A DNA stretch of 64,000 bases from Paludibacteraceae bacterium (GCA_016937795.1 JAFGVV010000045.1:1-64000); one strand, 5' to 3'. Shown: positions 27,658 to 38,615, numbered from the stretch's first letter. The notes: generated from the letters alone by a model not told the origin. Made by a program: numbers and translations.

Positions 27658-29724
27658 ATGAGAATTTCCGTAATTGTAAAGGCGGTTTTTGTCTTCGAAC
27701 TGTTGTGGTCAGCAATGTCCGGCCTTCGGGCTCAGGACATTGTGGCTACACTCGAAGCCGAAGCCGGAACGCTGACACCTCCAGCCAAAATAAAATATGT
27801 CAATGGTTATTCGGGTAACGCTTATGTGGGCGACAATGACCCCGGAAGCGCCATTCTGTTTAATAATGTGCAAATTGAAAATGAAGGAACCTACGAGATA
27901 AAGACTTATTATACAAGTATGCAGTTGCGTTCTATCGCTGTTAAATCGAATGATTTTCCCGAAGCGATTTCGACCATTACCGCTGGTACTGCCGATTGGA
28001 ATATGCCGCCCACAGCTACAATGAGCACCTATATTTACCTGAATAAAGGTGTAAATACCATTAAAATCTCGCCTTATCCCGTGGGACAGGGTGGTCCGAA
28101 CATCGACAAATTTGAAATTGTCACTACCGATGTCACAATTCCGCAACCGGGCGAATTTCCCATTTTGCTTGAAGCCGAAACAGCAAGGCTTTTTGGCGAT
28201 TTGAAAGTAAAACCAACCGATGGAACTACTAAAGCCGGACTTTCGGGCGGAAAATATATTGGCGATTTTAATTTGCGTTCGAAATCATATTTGCAATTTG
28301 CCGACGTGGAAATACCTCAGGAAGGCACTTACGAACTCAAAGTTTTCTCAATGGGCTCGGGTCGCAAACTGGCCATCAAAATAAATCAGTACGAGAAAGT
28401 AGTGATTACTACCAAAAACTCACCAAGCTGGGACGATGCACCCGCATCGGAAGTTTCTACTCTTATTTACATGGACAAGGGTCGTAACCGCATCACCATG
28501 AGTGTGCAAACTGATGATGGGCCGAATCTGGATAAGTTTGAAATTCATCAGACTACGCAAACCATTCCTAAACCGGCCATTCAGCCTGTAGCTTTTGTGT
28601 CGTCGTTTACAAACCACGCCGAACTCACTGCGCAACACAGCAACGAAGGTTTAAGTAATATTGCGGACAATAACGAATTGACTGTTTATCAGATTCCAGG
28701 AGTTACAAGTACGCAAATCACAGCTAAATGTGAGTATCCGATTTTGTTGACAGGCTTTCTGCTTTCGTCAGGAGTTGATGAAAAAGCCGATGTCACGCAA
28801 TGGACACTTGAATCGTCTACCAACGGCACCAGCTGGAAAAGCATTTCGGCCAATAGTTCTACCGACTTATCGGGCGCTTATCTCTTCACCGTAAATCGGA
28901 CTGTAGCCACCGCTGCTACCGATTGTGCGCAGTATTACAGGCTTACAGCTAAAGGAAACAACGATATCAATGTGGCCGAATGGCAATTGTTTGGTGCGCC
29001 TTATATTGCCAATGCCAACGGAGAAACATTTCCTCAGGATATTACCGAAGGTGTGAATCTGGAACAAAATGCTTCGGCTTATCCTGTGGGTGCGTTTGGC
29101 GACAACTGGTCGGAGAAATTCCTCAATTTATTCGACAGAAAGCTTACTACCAAATACTTTGCAGCACAATCCCGGCAATTTTATGTGGAAATAAAACCTG
29201 AAAAGGAATACATTTTACATTCATACACACTGACTTCGGTCGACAATTACCCCGACAGAGATCCTGCAAAATGGACTCTCAGCGGATATAACGAACAATC
29301 GGGATGGGTGGAACTCGACAGGCGGGTAGAATTTGCTTTTCCCACCCGATTATCCACCATGCGTTTCGACATTGCAAACACCGGAGCATTCAGCAAATTT
29401 ATTCTGGATGTGGAAAATAACAACGGCAGCAGCGACATTCAACTACTGAAATTTCAGCTTTTCGGAGAAGAATTTATAGCAGAAACAGCACTGAACTATT
29501 CTTTAAACAAAGATATTTTCATTAGTTCTGATCAGGGTAAAATAGCAATTCATCGCACCGATAATAAACTGCTGAATTTTTCGGTGTATAATACTTCCGG
29601 CATTTTGTTGAAAAAAGGAAAACTTACCGGCAATCAAAACGAAGTTTCCCTCTGCAAGGGTGTTTACATCGTGCATTTAGCCGACAAAACCACCCGATAC
29701 AGTCAAAAAGTAATTGTGCTTTAA
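27658..29724 (+). CDS. Non-catalytic multi-CBM protein: two CBM6/35-like and two discoidin-like modules plus T9SS tail
   Basis: LEAEAGTLTPPAKIKYVNGYSGNAYVGDNDPGSAILF..., LLEAETARLFGDLKV..., WTLESSTNGTSWKSIS, SYTLTSVDNYPDRDPAKWTLSGYN; no catalytic domain seen. Confidence 0.75.
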   Translation: MRISVIVKAVFVFELLWSAMSGLRAQDIVATLEAEAGTLTPPAKIKYVNGYSGNAYVGDNDPGSAILFNNVQIENEGTYEIKTYYTSMQLRSIAVKSNDFPEAISTITAGTADWNMPPTATMSTYIYLNKGVNTIKISPYPVGQGGPNIDKFEIVTTDVTIPQPGEFPILLEAETARLFGDLKVKPTDGTTKAGLSGGKYIGDFNLRSKSYLQFADVEIPQEGTYELKVFSMGSGRKLAIKINQYEKVVITTKNSPSWDDAPASEVSTLIYMDKGRNRITMSVQTDDGPNLDKFEIHQTTQTIPKPAIQPVAFVSSFTNHAELTAQHSNEGLSNIADNNELTVYQIPGVTSTQITAKCEYPILLTGFLLSSGVDEKADVTQWTLESSTNGTSWKSISANSSTDLSGAYLFTVNRTVATAATDCAQYYRLTAKGNNDINVAEWQLFGAPYIANANGETFPQDITEGVNLEQNASAYPVGAFGDNWSEKFLNLFDRKLTTKYFAAQSRQFYVEIKPEKEYILHSYTLTSVDNYPDRDPAKWTLSGYNEQSGWVELDRRVEFAFPTRLSTMRFDIANTGAFSKFILDVENNNGSSDIQLLKFQLFGEEFIAETALNYSLNKDIFISSDQGKIAIHRTDNKLLNFSVYNTSGILLKKGKLTGNQNEVSLCKGVYIVHLADKTTRYSQKVIVL

Positions 29725-29754
29725 TCTTTATTCAAACTCTATATTTTTGAAAAA

Positions 29755-32478
29755 ATGACACGTAAATCTATTAAAATCATATTTTTATTATTATTTGTTT
29801 CTGTCGGTGTTATCGCACAATCGTGGCTGACGCCCGAAGTGGAGAAACGCGCAAACGACCTGCTGAAAAGCATGACCACCCGCGAAAAACTTATTTACAT
29901 TGGTGGTGTGGACTGGATGTACACAAAAGCCATTCCGCGTTTGGGAATTCCGTCGGTAAAAATGTCCGATGCCACCAACGGCACCGGCACCTGGGGCGCA
30001 TCTACGTCTTATCCCTGCGCCATTATGCTGGCAGCTACATGGAATCGTCAGATGGCAACGGAATACGGAAAATCTGTTGCCGACGATTGTAAAGCGCGCG
30101 GAGTAAATATTTTGCTCGGGCCGGGCATCAACATACACAGAGCGCCGATGTGCGGACGAAATTTTGAATATATGGGCGAAGATCCCTATCTCGCTGGCGA
30201 AACTTCGACAGAGTACATCAAAGGTCTGCAAAACAACGGAGTAATGGGCGTGATTAAGCATTTTGCAGCGAACTTTCAGGAATACGACCGCAATTTTGTA
30301 AGTTCCGATATCGACGAACGCACCTTGCACGAAATTTATTTTCCGGCATTCAAGTCGGCTGTGCAAAAAGCGCAGGTCGGCGCTGTAATGTCGAGCTATA
30401 ACCTGCTGAACGGTGTATGGACAACCGAAAATCCCTGGTTGCTGAAAGATGTGCTTCGCACGCAATGGGGCTTCAACGGCATGGTAATGTCCGACTGGGG
30501 ATCGACGCATAACTGCGTTCCTGCCGTAAAAGGGGGCATGGATCTGGAAATGGCCGGAAACGAAATTCAGAACGAAGAAGATTTGAGAAAGTACCTCGAA
30601 AGCGGCGAAATTTCGATGAGCGACATCGACCTCAAGGTAAAACATATTTTGCGCACGCTGATTGCTTTTGGCTTTTTCGATCGCAATCAATTGGATACCA
30701 GCATTCCGCTAAACAATCCGTCCAGTGCAAAAGTGGCGCTCGACGTATCGAGAGACGGTATTGTGCTGTTGAAAAATCAGGAAAATATTCTGCCATTAAA
30801 ATCTGAAAAAACAAAAAACATCACAGTCATTGGCAATAATGCACTGATTTATACTGCTGGCGGCGGAAGCTCGCTCGTAGCTCCTTTCAGCTATGTGTCT
30901 TATTACGAAGGATTGAAAAAACTTGCTCTTGAAAAAGGTTTTAATGTTACTTATGTGGACAAATACGATCATATGCAGGACGTTTTGTTTGTGTCATCCA
31001 CTTCTTCCGAAAATGGTCTGAAAGGGGAATATTACAACAATAAAGAGCTTTCGGGAACACCTGTGGCTACTCAAACCGACAAACGTATTGGTTTTGAATG
31101 GACAATGGGTTCGGGTGTGGCTGGTGTGAATAAAAACAATTTTTCGGTAAAATGGACAGGCGAACTGCGACCCACCGAAACTGCCACTTACGAGTTTATT
31201 GTGAGCGGCGACGATGGTTACAGACTGTTTATCAACAACGAAAAAGTAATCGACGAATATGCCGAGGGCGCATTTCGCGAACGAAAATATAGCAAATCGC
31301 TGGTTGCGGGACAAAAATATGCCATTCGTCTCGAATATTTTCAGGCCGGAGGTGGCGCTTCTGTCGATTTTGCCTGGATGAAACAAGGCGACAACAACCG
31401 TTTCGTAAACGAACTGAACAAAGCCGATGTAGTTGTGGCTTTTATCGGTCATAATTCGGCCAGCGAAGCCGAAGCCGGCGATCGTTCGTTCAAACTTCCA
31501 ACGAATGCCGAAACGCTTATCAAGGATGCATTGCAATCCACAAAACCCATTGTGGCGGTTGTAAACGGTGGCGGAAATATTTACATGCAGGATTGGGAAC
31601 CACGACTCAAAGGACTGCTTTGGGGTTGGTATGGCGGTCAGGAAGCCGGAACTGCAATGGCCGAAGTGCTGTTGGGCGTTGTAAATCCATCGGGCAAATT
31701 GCCGGTGACATTCGAAAAACGCTGGGAAGATAATCCGGTGTACAACAGCTATTACGACACCAACAAACGTGTTCAGTTTACTGAAGGAGTTTTTGTGGGA
31801 TATCGTGGCTACGACAAGCTAAACCGCACTGTGCAATATCCTTTCGGATATGGTTTGTCCTACACTTCTTTCGCAGTTTCGAATATGCAGGTGAGTACTT
31901 TAACCGATGCAAATCAACTTTTCGAAGTCAGTTTCGATGTCAAAAATACGGGAACAATAGCTGGAGCCGAAGTGGTGCAGCTTTACATCAACAAACAGGG
32001 CGGTTCGCCGGTAGAGCGTCCGCTTCGTGAGCTGAAGAATTTTGCAAAAGTGTATCTGGTGCCCAACGAAACCAAAACTGTGACTATGACGCTTACCAAA
32101 GACGATTTCTCCTATTATTCAGTACAAAACAAAAGCTTTGTGGTGGACAATGGAAACTATAAAGTAGAACTTGGCGTGTCGTCGCGCGATATCAAAACCG
32201 TTACCGATGTGAGTGTCAATTACGTATCGTCGACACCAAAATTGAAAGTCGAAAAAAAAAACTCAAAACTAATCCCTTCGGTCGTAAAAGCCGGAGAAAC
32301 AATAAAAATCAGCGCGGGAACAGCCCGCAGAATTGAAATTTTCAGCGTTTCCGGTCAATGTATTTCAGCTTTTGAAAACACCGATCTGATTGAAACAAAA
32401 GAAATTAAAAAAGGAAATTATTTTGTGCGCTTTCAAATTGAGAATGATACATTTTCTGAAAAGTTTATTGTGAAATAA
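29755..32478 (+). CDS. GH3 family glycosidase with inserted PA14 domain and T9SS tail
   Basis: GH3 VKMSDATNGTG, NFEYMGEDPYLAGE, FNGMVMSDWGST; PA14 GLKGEYYNNKELSGTPV...VSGDDGYRLFINNEKVIDEY. Confidence 0.94.
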   Translation: MTRKSIKIIFLLLFVSVGVIAQSWLTPEVEKRANDLLKSMTTREKLIYIGGVDWMYTKAIPRLGIPSVKMSDATNGTGTWGASTSYPCAIMLAATWNRQMATEYGKSVADDCKARGVNILLGPGINIHRAPMCGRNFEYMGEDPYLAGETSTEYIKGLQNNGVMGVIKHFAANFQEYDRNFVSSDIDERTLHEIYFPAFKSAVQKAQVGAVMSSYNLLNGVWTTENPWLLKDVLRTQWGFNGMVMSDWGSTHNCVPAVKGGMDLEMAGNEIQNEEDLRKYLESGEISMSDIDLKVKHILRTLIAFGFFDRNQLDTSIPLNNPSSAKVALDVSRDGIVLLKNQENILPLKSEKTKNITVIGNNALIYTAGGGSSLVAPFSYVSYYEGLKKLALEKGFNVTYVDKYDHMQDVLFVSSTSSENGLKGEYYNNKELSGTPVATQTDKRIGFEWTMGSGVAGVNKNNFSVKWTGELRPTETATYEFIVSGDDGYRLFINNEKVIDEYAEGAFRERKYSKSLVAGQKYAIRLEYFQAGGGASVDFAWMKQGDNNRFVNELNKADVVVAFIGHNSASEAEAGDRSFKLPTNAETLIKDALQSTKPIVAVVNGGGNIYMQDWEPRLKGLLWGWYGGQEAGTAMAEVLLGVVNPSGKLPVTFEKRWEDNPVYNSYYDTNKRVQFTEGVFVGYRGYDKLNRTVQYPFGYGLSYTSFAVSNMQVSTLTDANQLFEVSFDVKNTGTIAGAEVVQLYINKQGGSPVERPLRELKNFAKVYLVPNETKTVTMTLTKDDFSYYSVQNKSFVVDNGNYKVELGVSSRDIKTVTDVSVNYVSSTPKLKVEKKNSKLIPSVVKAGETIKISAGTARRIEIFSVSGQCISAFENTDLIETKEIKKGNYFVRFQIENDTFSEKFIVK

Positions 32479-32623
32479 TTTCTGTTTTCAACTAAATAAT
32501 TGGAAGAGAATAATGTGATATTTTCAGACTGTCCTATTTGGATCCTCTCTAGCTTCCCGGGGCAGAAAAATATAAATATAAAAACAACATTATTTTCTCC
32601 CTATTACTCATAAACAACTAAAA

Positions 32624-34207
32624 GTGAGATATTCAGTATTTATATTATTTTTTGCACTGGCAATTGGCTCAGTCCTTTCTGCTCAGGATTTTAAGCTAAC
32701 ACTCGAAGCCGAATCCGGAACGCTGACACTTCCTGCCAAAGTAAAATATGTCAGTGGTTATTCGGGAAACGCGTTTGTGGGCGACAATGACCCCGGAAGT
32801 GCGATCGTTTTCCGGAACGTCAATATTCCGGTGGAAGGCACCTACGAGTTCAGAACATTCTATACCAGTATGTTCCAACGGGCTATTACCATTCAGTCGG
32901 GTTTTTATCCTCCGGTAATTTCGGCTTTTAAACTTACCACTGCCGACTGGAACAAACCTCCGGTAGCCGAAATGGTGACTTACATTTACCTGAATCAGGG
33001 GCTCAATACCATTACCATAAAACCTGTGGGCGATGGCGGACCAAATATCGACAAGTTCGAAATTCTATCGACTGACGTGGCCATGCCGCGCCCAACGCCG
33101 GTTGATGTGGCTTTCAGTTACGACCTCACCGACGATGCTGTAATTGCGACGAACCGCACCACCGACAACTTGTCAAATGTGTCCGACAATGCCGAATCGA
33201 CCATTTATGCGTATGGAAATGCATCGGCCGATATAAAAATTACCTGCGATATGCCTTATCTGCTCACGGGATATTTTCTTTCGGCAGGACAGGGCAGCAC
33301 CTTGGATGTGCGAAACTGGATACTTGAATACTCGCTAAACGGAACAACTTATATTCCTGTTTCACCTACTCAAACCGAGATTTTTCCCTCGGGAATTCTG
33401 TTTCACATTGCCAGAACGCCGCATGCCGACAAAAGTGCAGCCACAGCCCATTACCGACTCAAAGCTTATGGCGGACAAATCGGAGAAATTCAGCTTTTTG
33501 GAATTCCGTATTTGCCCAACACCGATAATAAGAACTTTCCGGTCGATATCACACAGAATCTCAACATCTCAACGCATTCGTGGGGCGATCCCTTGGGCGT
33601 GTCGGGCTCATTCGACGAACGGTTTTACAATCTGTTCAACCGCGATATGTCCAAAAAATATTATTGGCCGGGAGCTTCTGCTTTTTGGGTGGATGTAGAG
33701 CCCGAAAATGCAACCATTCTGAATTATTACACACTCACTTCCTGTCAGGATTATCCCGAAAGAGATCCGAAATCGTGGGTTTTACAAGGCTACAATGGCG
33801 ATTGGGAAACCATCAACGAAGTGTCGGATTTTACTTTTCCCACGCGCTATGCCTGTATGAAATTTCCTGTTGAAATTAAAAAGCCATACAAAGGTTATCG
33901 CCTCAATGTCACACAAAATAACGGTGCCAATGCTTTTCAATTGCTTAAATGGCAGTTGTTTGGCGATATAAGTGCTTCGGTTTCCGATATAACTGATAAT
34001 CATACAATGGTTTATGCATCTTCCGGAAAAATCATAATTCGTTGTGAAGAAGTTGGTAGTGTGCGCATTGCAAATTTGTCGGGGCAAATTATAGTGCACG
34101 AAAAACTGAATGCAACCGAAAATATAATTCCGATTGAAAATGGAATTTATCTGGTTCACGTAATCACCAATGCCAAAAGCAAAGTGGTAAAAGTGATTGT
34201 AAAATAA
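32624..34207 (+). CDS. Non-catalytic CBM/discoidin protein, paralogue of 27658..29724
   Basis: LEAESGTLTLPAKVKYVSGYSGNAFVGDNDPGSAIVF nearly identical to the upstream paralogue; YYTLTSCQDYPERDPKSWVLQGYN; GTG start; T9SS-like tail. Confidence 0.75.
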   Translation: MRYSVFILFFALAIGSVLSAQDFKLTLEAESGTLTLPAKVKYVSGYSGNAFVGDNDPGSAIVFRNVNIPVEGTYEFRTFYTSMFQRAITIQSGFYPPVISAFKLTTADWNKPPVAEMVTYIYLNQGLNTITIKPVGDGGPNIDKFEILSTDVAMPRPTPVDVAFSYDLTDDAVIATNRTTDNLSNVSDNAESTIYAYGNASADIKITCDMPYLLTGYFLSAGQGSTLDVRNWILEYSLNGTTYIPVSPTQTEIFPSGILFHIARTPHADKSAATAHYRLKAYGGQIGEIQLFGIPYLPNTDNKNFPVDITQNLNISTHSWGDPLGVSGSFDERFYNLFNRDMSKKYYWPGASAFWVDVEPENATILNYYTLTSCQDYPERDPKSWVLQGYNGDWETINEVSDFTFPTRYACMKFPVEIKKPYKGYRLNVTQNNGANAFQLLKWQLFGDISASVSDITDNHTMVYASSGKIIIRCEEVGSVRIANLSGQIIVHEKLNATENIIPIENGIYLVHVITNAKSKVVKVIVK

Positions 34208-36732
34208 TGATGAAAATGAAATTAAACAACTATATATTAAGGTTTTTTATTTCTGTAATGCTATTTCTGTCGGCCGGTAAAACAGTGGCTCAGAATGTAG
34301 TGGCAACGCTGAAATCGCCCGACAACGAACTTTCGGTACAATTGCTTCTCGACGAAAATGCGGTGCTGTATTATCAGCTTCAAAAAGGTTCATCTCAAAT
34401 AATTACCCCTTCGCAACTCGGTTTAAATTGCTCATTGGCCGATTTTCGCTCCGGACTGACATTCGAAAATGCTACCACCGAATTGGTGAACGATACTTAC
34501 CATTTGCCTTCGGGAAAAAAGAGTTCGTACCTTAATCATTACAACGAACTGAAAGCAAATTTTACTAAATTGGGTAAAAATTTTCAGGTCGTTTTTCGTG
34601 CTTATCACGAAGGAGTCGCTTTCAGATACATCATAAGCGGAACCGGAAGTATCACCATTAGTGCTGAAGCCAGCGAATGCAATCCGGTGACGAAGGAAAT
34701 AATGTTTGTACAAACTTATTCGCGCGATTATAAAAATGTGGTGGAAGAAAGCGACTGGGATCAACTTGCTTGCCTGAAATATACTTCGTTGCCTTTGCTG
34801 CTCAAAAATGCCGGCAATTACATATTGATTTCCGAAGCGGCTGTCAATGGCACATATGCGGCTTCAAAATTGATGACCAACGAAGCCAACGGAGCTTTTG
34901 TGTTTCAACCAGAAGGGGCAATCAGCACAGCGCTACCTTTTCAGAGTCCGTGGCGCACCGTTCAAACGGGTTCGCTTCAAAGTATTGCAGCTTCAACCAT
35001 GTTCGAAAACCTCAACCAGGCCACTGCAATATCTGATTTATCGTGGATAAAACCAGGCAAAGCTGTATGGAATTATGGCGGTGAAGATGGAACGGGATAT
35101 CTGACTATGAGCAATATCCGGAAATATATTGATTGGGCCAACGAAATGAGTTGGGAGTATTTCACGCTCGACAAAGGCTGGCAAAACAACAGCAGTCTCT
35201 CGCTCGATCAGGTTTTGAGTTATGCTTCGTCGAAAAAAGTAGGCGTTTTTCTGTGGGTAAATCAGCAGAAATTACCGTCCACCGAAACCGAACTCCGCAC
35301 TCTGCTTCAAAGTTGGAAAAACAAGGGCGTAAAAGGTTTGAAAGTTGATTTCTGGGAAAATGATGGACAAACGATGCTGAAAAAGTACGACCTTTTGTTC
35401 CGTTTGACATCCGAAATTAAACTGATGCTGAACCTGCATTCTACTACAAAACCTTCCGGATTGCGACGCACATGGCCGCATTTGCTAACTTCCGAGGCTG
35501 TGCTCAGCAATTCGTATTATGCCATGAGTCCGAATGTGATAACTGCTTCGCACAATGTCAATGCAGCCATTATCCGCGCAACACTTGGTTCAACCGACTA
35601 CAGCCCCGTTGACTTTGCCGACAGAAACGGAAAGATTCATTCGTCTACCACCTGGGCACATCAATTGGCACTTTCAGTGATTTTCGAATCGGGCATTCAG
35701 CATATTGCCGACGCACCGGAAAATATCAGATACAATATTGCAGCCGATTTTCTGAAAAACTTACCCGTGGCATGGGACGATACAAAATATCTCGAAGCTG
35801 AACCAGAAAAAATGGTCACAATAGCTCGACAAAAGGCCGATGAATGGTATGTGGCTTCGCTCAGCAACGAAAGCCGCGAGGCAGAAATTGATCTTTCGTT
35901 TCTTTCGCCCGAAAAAACTTATAACGCTTATATTTACAAAGATGGCGTTTGTCCGTCGGAAATTTTGTTCGATTTCAGAGAAAATCTTAAACAGACTGAC
36001 AAACTCAGTCTTCGCACAAACGAAAAAGGCGGATTTGCATTTATCCTTTCGCCTTCAGGCTCATTCAAAAAGCCGCAGCATTCAAAATACGAGGCAGAAT
36101 CGTCCGAAAATATCATTCCGTTTGGCGTTTCGGTAAAAACCGACATCGATAGTTTGTGCTCTAACTACAAATATGTTTCCGACATTGGCAAGGGTCGCAG
36201 TCTGACATTCAAAAACATACGCGTGCAATACACAGGCACTTATGCGCTTACATTTTTCTACAGTTCGGATGCTGCACGCACGGCTTTTGTAAAAGTAAAC
36301 AACAAAACCGAATCGGTAAGCGAATATACTTTTGCCGGAACAGGAAACCTTAGTGGCGCGGGTTTGGCACATAAAACGGTATTTGTGGACCTGGTAGCCG
36401 CTGCTGAAAACACCATTGAATTTGGTAACAACACAGCGTTAGCACCCAATCTTGACAGAATTGTACTTGCGCCAACCGGAGATATTGAAACGGCTGTAAA
36501 ACCCGTTTTTTCGCACGAAAATGGAGCAAAAATTTATGCTGTCGATAAAAATATCGTGCTGGAGACAACGGGTTTCTGCCATTTTCAGATTTACAATGCA
36601 ATGGGGCAGCTTGTAAAAAGCGATTCTTGCGATGCCGGAAAAATGTTTATTCCACTGCCACACGAAGGTGTTTATGTGGTGAAATTTATTTCCGGGCGAG
36701 AGGTTTTTCAACAGAAAGTATTACTGAAATAA
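34207..36732 (+). CDS. GH97 family glycosidase with C-terminal CBM35-like module and T9SS tail
   Basis: SPDNELSVQLLLDENAVLYYQL N-term; TLDKGW, GVKGLKVDFWENDGQ, LNLHSTTKPSGLRRTWPHLLTSEAV; CBM YEAESSENIIPFG. Confidence 0.93.
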   Translation: MMKMKLNNYILRFFISVMLFLSAGKTVAQNVVATLKSPDNELSVQLLLDENAVLYYQLQKGSSQIITPSQLGLNCSLADFRSGLTFENATTELVNDTYHLPSGKKSSYLNHYNELKANFTKLGKNFQVVFRAYHEGVAFRYIISGTGSITISAEASECNPVTKEIMFVQTYSRDYKNVVEESDWDQLACLKYTSLPLLLKNAGNYILISEAAVNGTYAASKLMTNEANGAFVFQPEGAISTALPFQSPWRTVQTGSLQSIAASTMFENLNQATAISDLSWIKPGKAVWNYGGEDGTGYLTMSNIRKYIDWANEMSWEYFTLDKGWQNNSSLSLDQVLSYASSKKVGVFLWVNQQKLPSTETELRTLLQSWKNKGVKGLKVDFWENDGQTMLKKYDLLFRLTSEIKLMLNLHSTTKPSGLRRTWPHLLTSEAVLSNSYYAMSPNVITASHNVNAAIIRATLGSTDYSPVDFADRNGKIHSSTTWAHQLALSVIFESGIQHIADAPENIRYNIAADFLKNLPVAWDDTKYLEAEPEKMVTIARQKADEWYVASLSNESREAEIDLSFLSPEKTYNAYIYKDGVCPSEILFDFRENLKQTDKLSLRTNEKGGFAFILSPSGSFKKPQHSKYEAESSENIIPFGVSVKTDIDSLCSNYKYVSDIGKGRSLTFKNIRVQYTGTYALTFFYSSDAARTAFVKVNNKTESVSEYTFAGTGNLSGAGLAHKTVFVDLVAAAENTIEFGNNTALAPNLDRIVLAPTGDIETAVKPVFSHENGAKIYAVDKNIVLETTGFCHFQIYNAMGQLVKSDSCDAGKMFIPLPHEGVYVVKFISGREVFQQKVLLK

Positions 36733-36784
36733 TATCAAATAGAGCTACATTATTTACAATCAAATTTTTAAACCAGATTAAATC

Positions 36785-38158
36785 ATGAAGAAAATTACTT
36801 TTTTAATGCTTTTGGCCTTTTTGCTGATAAGCACATCAAAGGCTTCTGCTTACGACCACTTGTATGTGGTTGGAAATGCCTGCCCGGCAGGATGGGACAC
36901 GCAAACAGCTATTGAAATGACTGTGGGTGAGGCCGGAATTTTTACGTGGACAGGAACGCTGTCGGACAATACCGGCGACGGCGGACAGCGACGTTTTAAG
37001 TTTCTTACCGAACGCAGCTGGTCTACTTCTTTAACCTGTCAGATTACAAATCCCGGACACAAAATGATTAGTTCGGGCGTGGAGGAAGATCTTTTTGTGA
37101 AAACAAGTTCTGGTGCCGACAATGCTTTTCAGGTGTCCGAAACTGCCGTTTACACCATTGTAGTAAACACCAATACCATGAAAATGACCTGCACCAAAGA
37201 AGGCGATTTGCCCGGCGATACTCCTGATCTTACACAGTTGTACATTGTAGGCGATGCCACCACAGCAGGTTGGGATCCGGATGCTGCGCTCGAAATGACA
37301 GCCTCTGGAAATGGCGTTTTCACCTGGATTGGAAATCTGACAGTGGATGGCGAACTAAAATTCCTGAATCAGAAAGGAAGCTGGAGTAAAACCATAAATC
37401 CGGTATCGAACGAAATTTATTTCGAAAACGGAACCGAATACGACCTTGCATTCAGACCGGCAGAGGATAGTCCCGACGATTTCAAGTTCAAAGTGATTGC
37501 AACCGGAATGTATATCGTCACAGTGAATTTGAATACTATGAAAGCTGTTTTCAATGCTTCAATGCCCGATCTGACTCAGTTGTACATGGTGGGTAGCGCT
37601 ACAACTGCCGGATGGGACAATGCTGCAGCTTTGCCAATGACAATGGGTAACGAAGGCGTGTTTACATGGACAGGCGATTTGACTGCCGAAGGCGAATTCA
37701 AATTTCTGAACCAACAGGGAAACTGGAGTAAAACGATCAACCCTGTAGATGCCGATACTTACTTTGTGGAAGGAACAGAATACAGTCTCGGTTATCGTCC
37801 GCTAGAAGCCAGTCCCAACGATTTCAAATTTAAGGTGACCACTGCCGGAAGCTACACAGTATCGGTAAACCTGAACACTATGAAAGCTGTGATTCAGATA
37901 TCGACAGGCGTTGAAAATGGAAAAACAATTGATATTTCGAAAATGATCCTTGTCAATGGTTCTTCGGTGCGTATTTCGAATCCCGGAAACCTGAATATTC
38001 AACTTGCTGAACTCTATGATCTGACCGGAAAGCGCCTTAGTTCGGTTTCGGGTTTTATGACTGATAAAACAGTTTTGGCCGAAAACCTGTCTAAAGCTGT
38101 CTATATTGTAAAAATTCTGATCGATAATAAGCAGTATTTACAAAAAATAGTGCTCTGA
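36785..38158 (+). CDS. SusE/F-like protein with three tandem glycan-binding modules and T9SS tail
   Basis: DHLYVVGNACPAGWDTQTAIEMT, QLYIVGDATTAGWDPDAALEMT, QLYMVGSATTAGWDNAAALPMT; LYDLTGKRLSSVSG...YIVKI. Confidence 0.88.
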   Translation: MKKITFLMLLAFLLISTSKASAYDHLYVVGNACPAGWDTQTAIEMTVGEAGIFTWTGTLSDNTGDGGQRRFKFLTERSWSTSLTCQITNPGHKMISSGVEEDLFVKTSSGADNAFQVSETAVYTIVVNTNTMKMTCTKEGDLPGDTPDLTQLYIVGDATTAGWDPDAALEMTASGNGVFTWIGNLTVDGELKFLNQKGSWSKTINPVSNEIYFENGTEYDLAFRPAEDSPDDFKFKVIATGMYIVTVNLNTMKAVFNASMPDLTQLYMVGSATTAGWDNAAALPMTMGNEGVFTWTGDLTAEGEFKFLNQQGNWSKTINPVDADTYFVEGTEYSLGYRPLEASPNDFKFKVTTAGSYTVSVNLNTMKAVIQISTGVENGKTIDISKMILVNGSSVRISNPGNLNIQLAELYDLTGKRLSSVSGFMTDKTVLAENLSKAVYIVKILIDNKQYLQKIVL

Positions 38159-38168
38159 ACCTTATGAT

Positions 38169-38224
38169 TATTGCGGAGCAATGACTGAAAAAATGACATT
38201 TTCAATACAAATTGCTCCGCAATA
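38169..38224. terminator. Stem-loop after 36785..38158, possible terminator
   Basis: TATTGCGGAGCAAT (38169-38182) / ATTGCTCCGCAATA (38211-38224), 14-bp perfect stem; 28-nt loop and no strong U tract. Confidence 0.45.
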
Positions 38225-38295
38225 GTGTTTCAGATAATTGTACCAATGTTTAAAGGCCAGGCACGTGGCGCTGAAAAGCTAAATCGGGACATAAA

Positions 38296-38354
38296 TGCAA
38301 GAGATTAATGTTTTTGTACAAAGATTTGCCAATTCTTTCCCGATATCTTTGTTT
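38296..38354 (+). promoter_or_regulatory. Candidate regulated promoter/operator upstream of the second PUL operon
   Basis: TGCAAGA-N10-TTTGTACAAAGAT-N18-TATCTTTGTTT, spacing identical to 15790-15848. Confidence 0.65.
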
Positions 38355-38615
38355 CATGAAATAATATCCGAGCCGGGCGTTTTATCCCCTGTTTTGAGAA
38401 TGCCGGAGATTTGTTCCGGGTTGTTTTATGAATTGTAGTCCGAATGCATAAAGAGCGCTCTATTCAGCAGGAAACAACATTGTTAAGCAAAAAAACAATA
38501 CAATTAAACCAAAAAACAGAACAATTGTGTCTCTCTCAATTTAACTATATCTAACCCAAAATATTTGATTTAGATTTGTATTTAATATTCCGTTAACCCT
38601 TAAAATTTACAAGAA

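Noticed and set aside
29791-30690. 299-aa antisense ORF opposite the PA14-GH3 gene
   Set aside because: Overlaps a strongly supported GH3 CDS in antisense; low-complexity His/Cys/Phe-rich pattern typical of shadow ORFs.
32479-32623. Imperfect inverted repeat (gagaataatgt / acattattttctc) between GH3 and CBM gene
   Set aside because: Imperfect, AT-rich and with a long loop; not distinguishable from chance.
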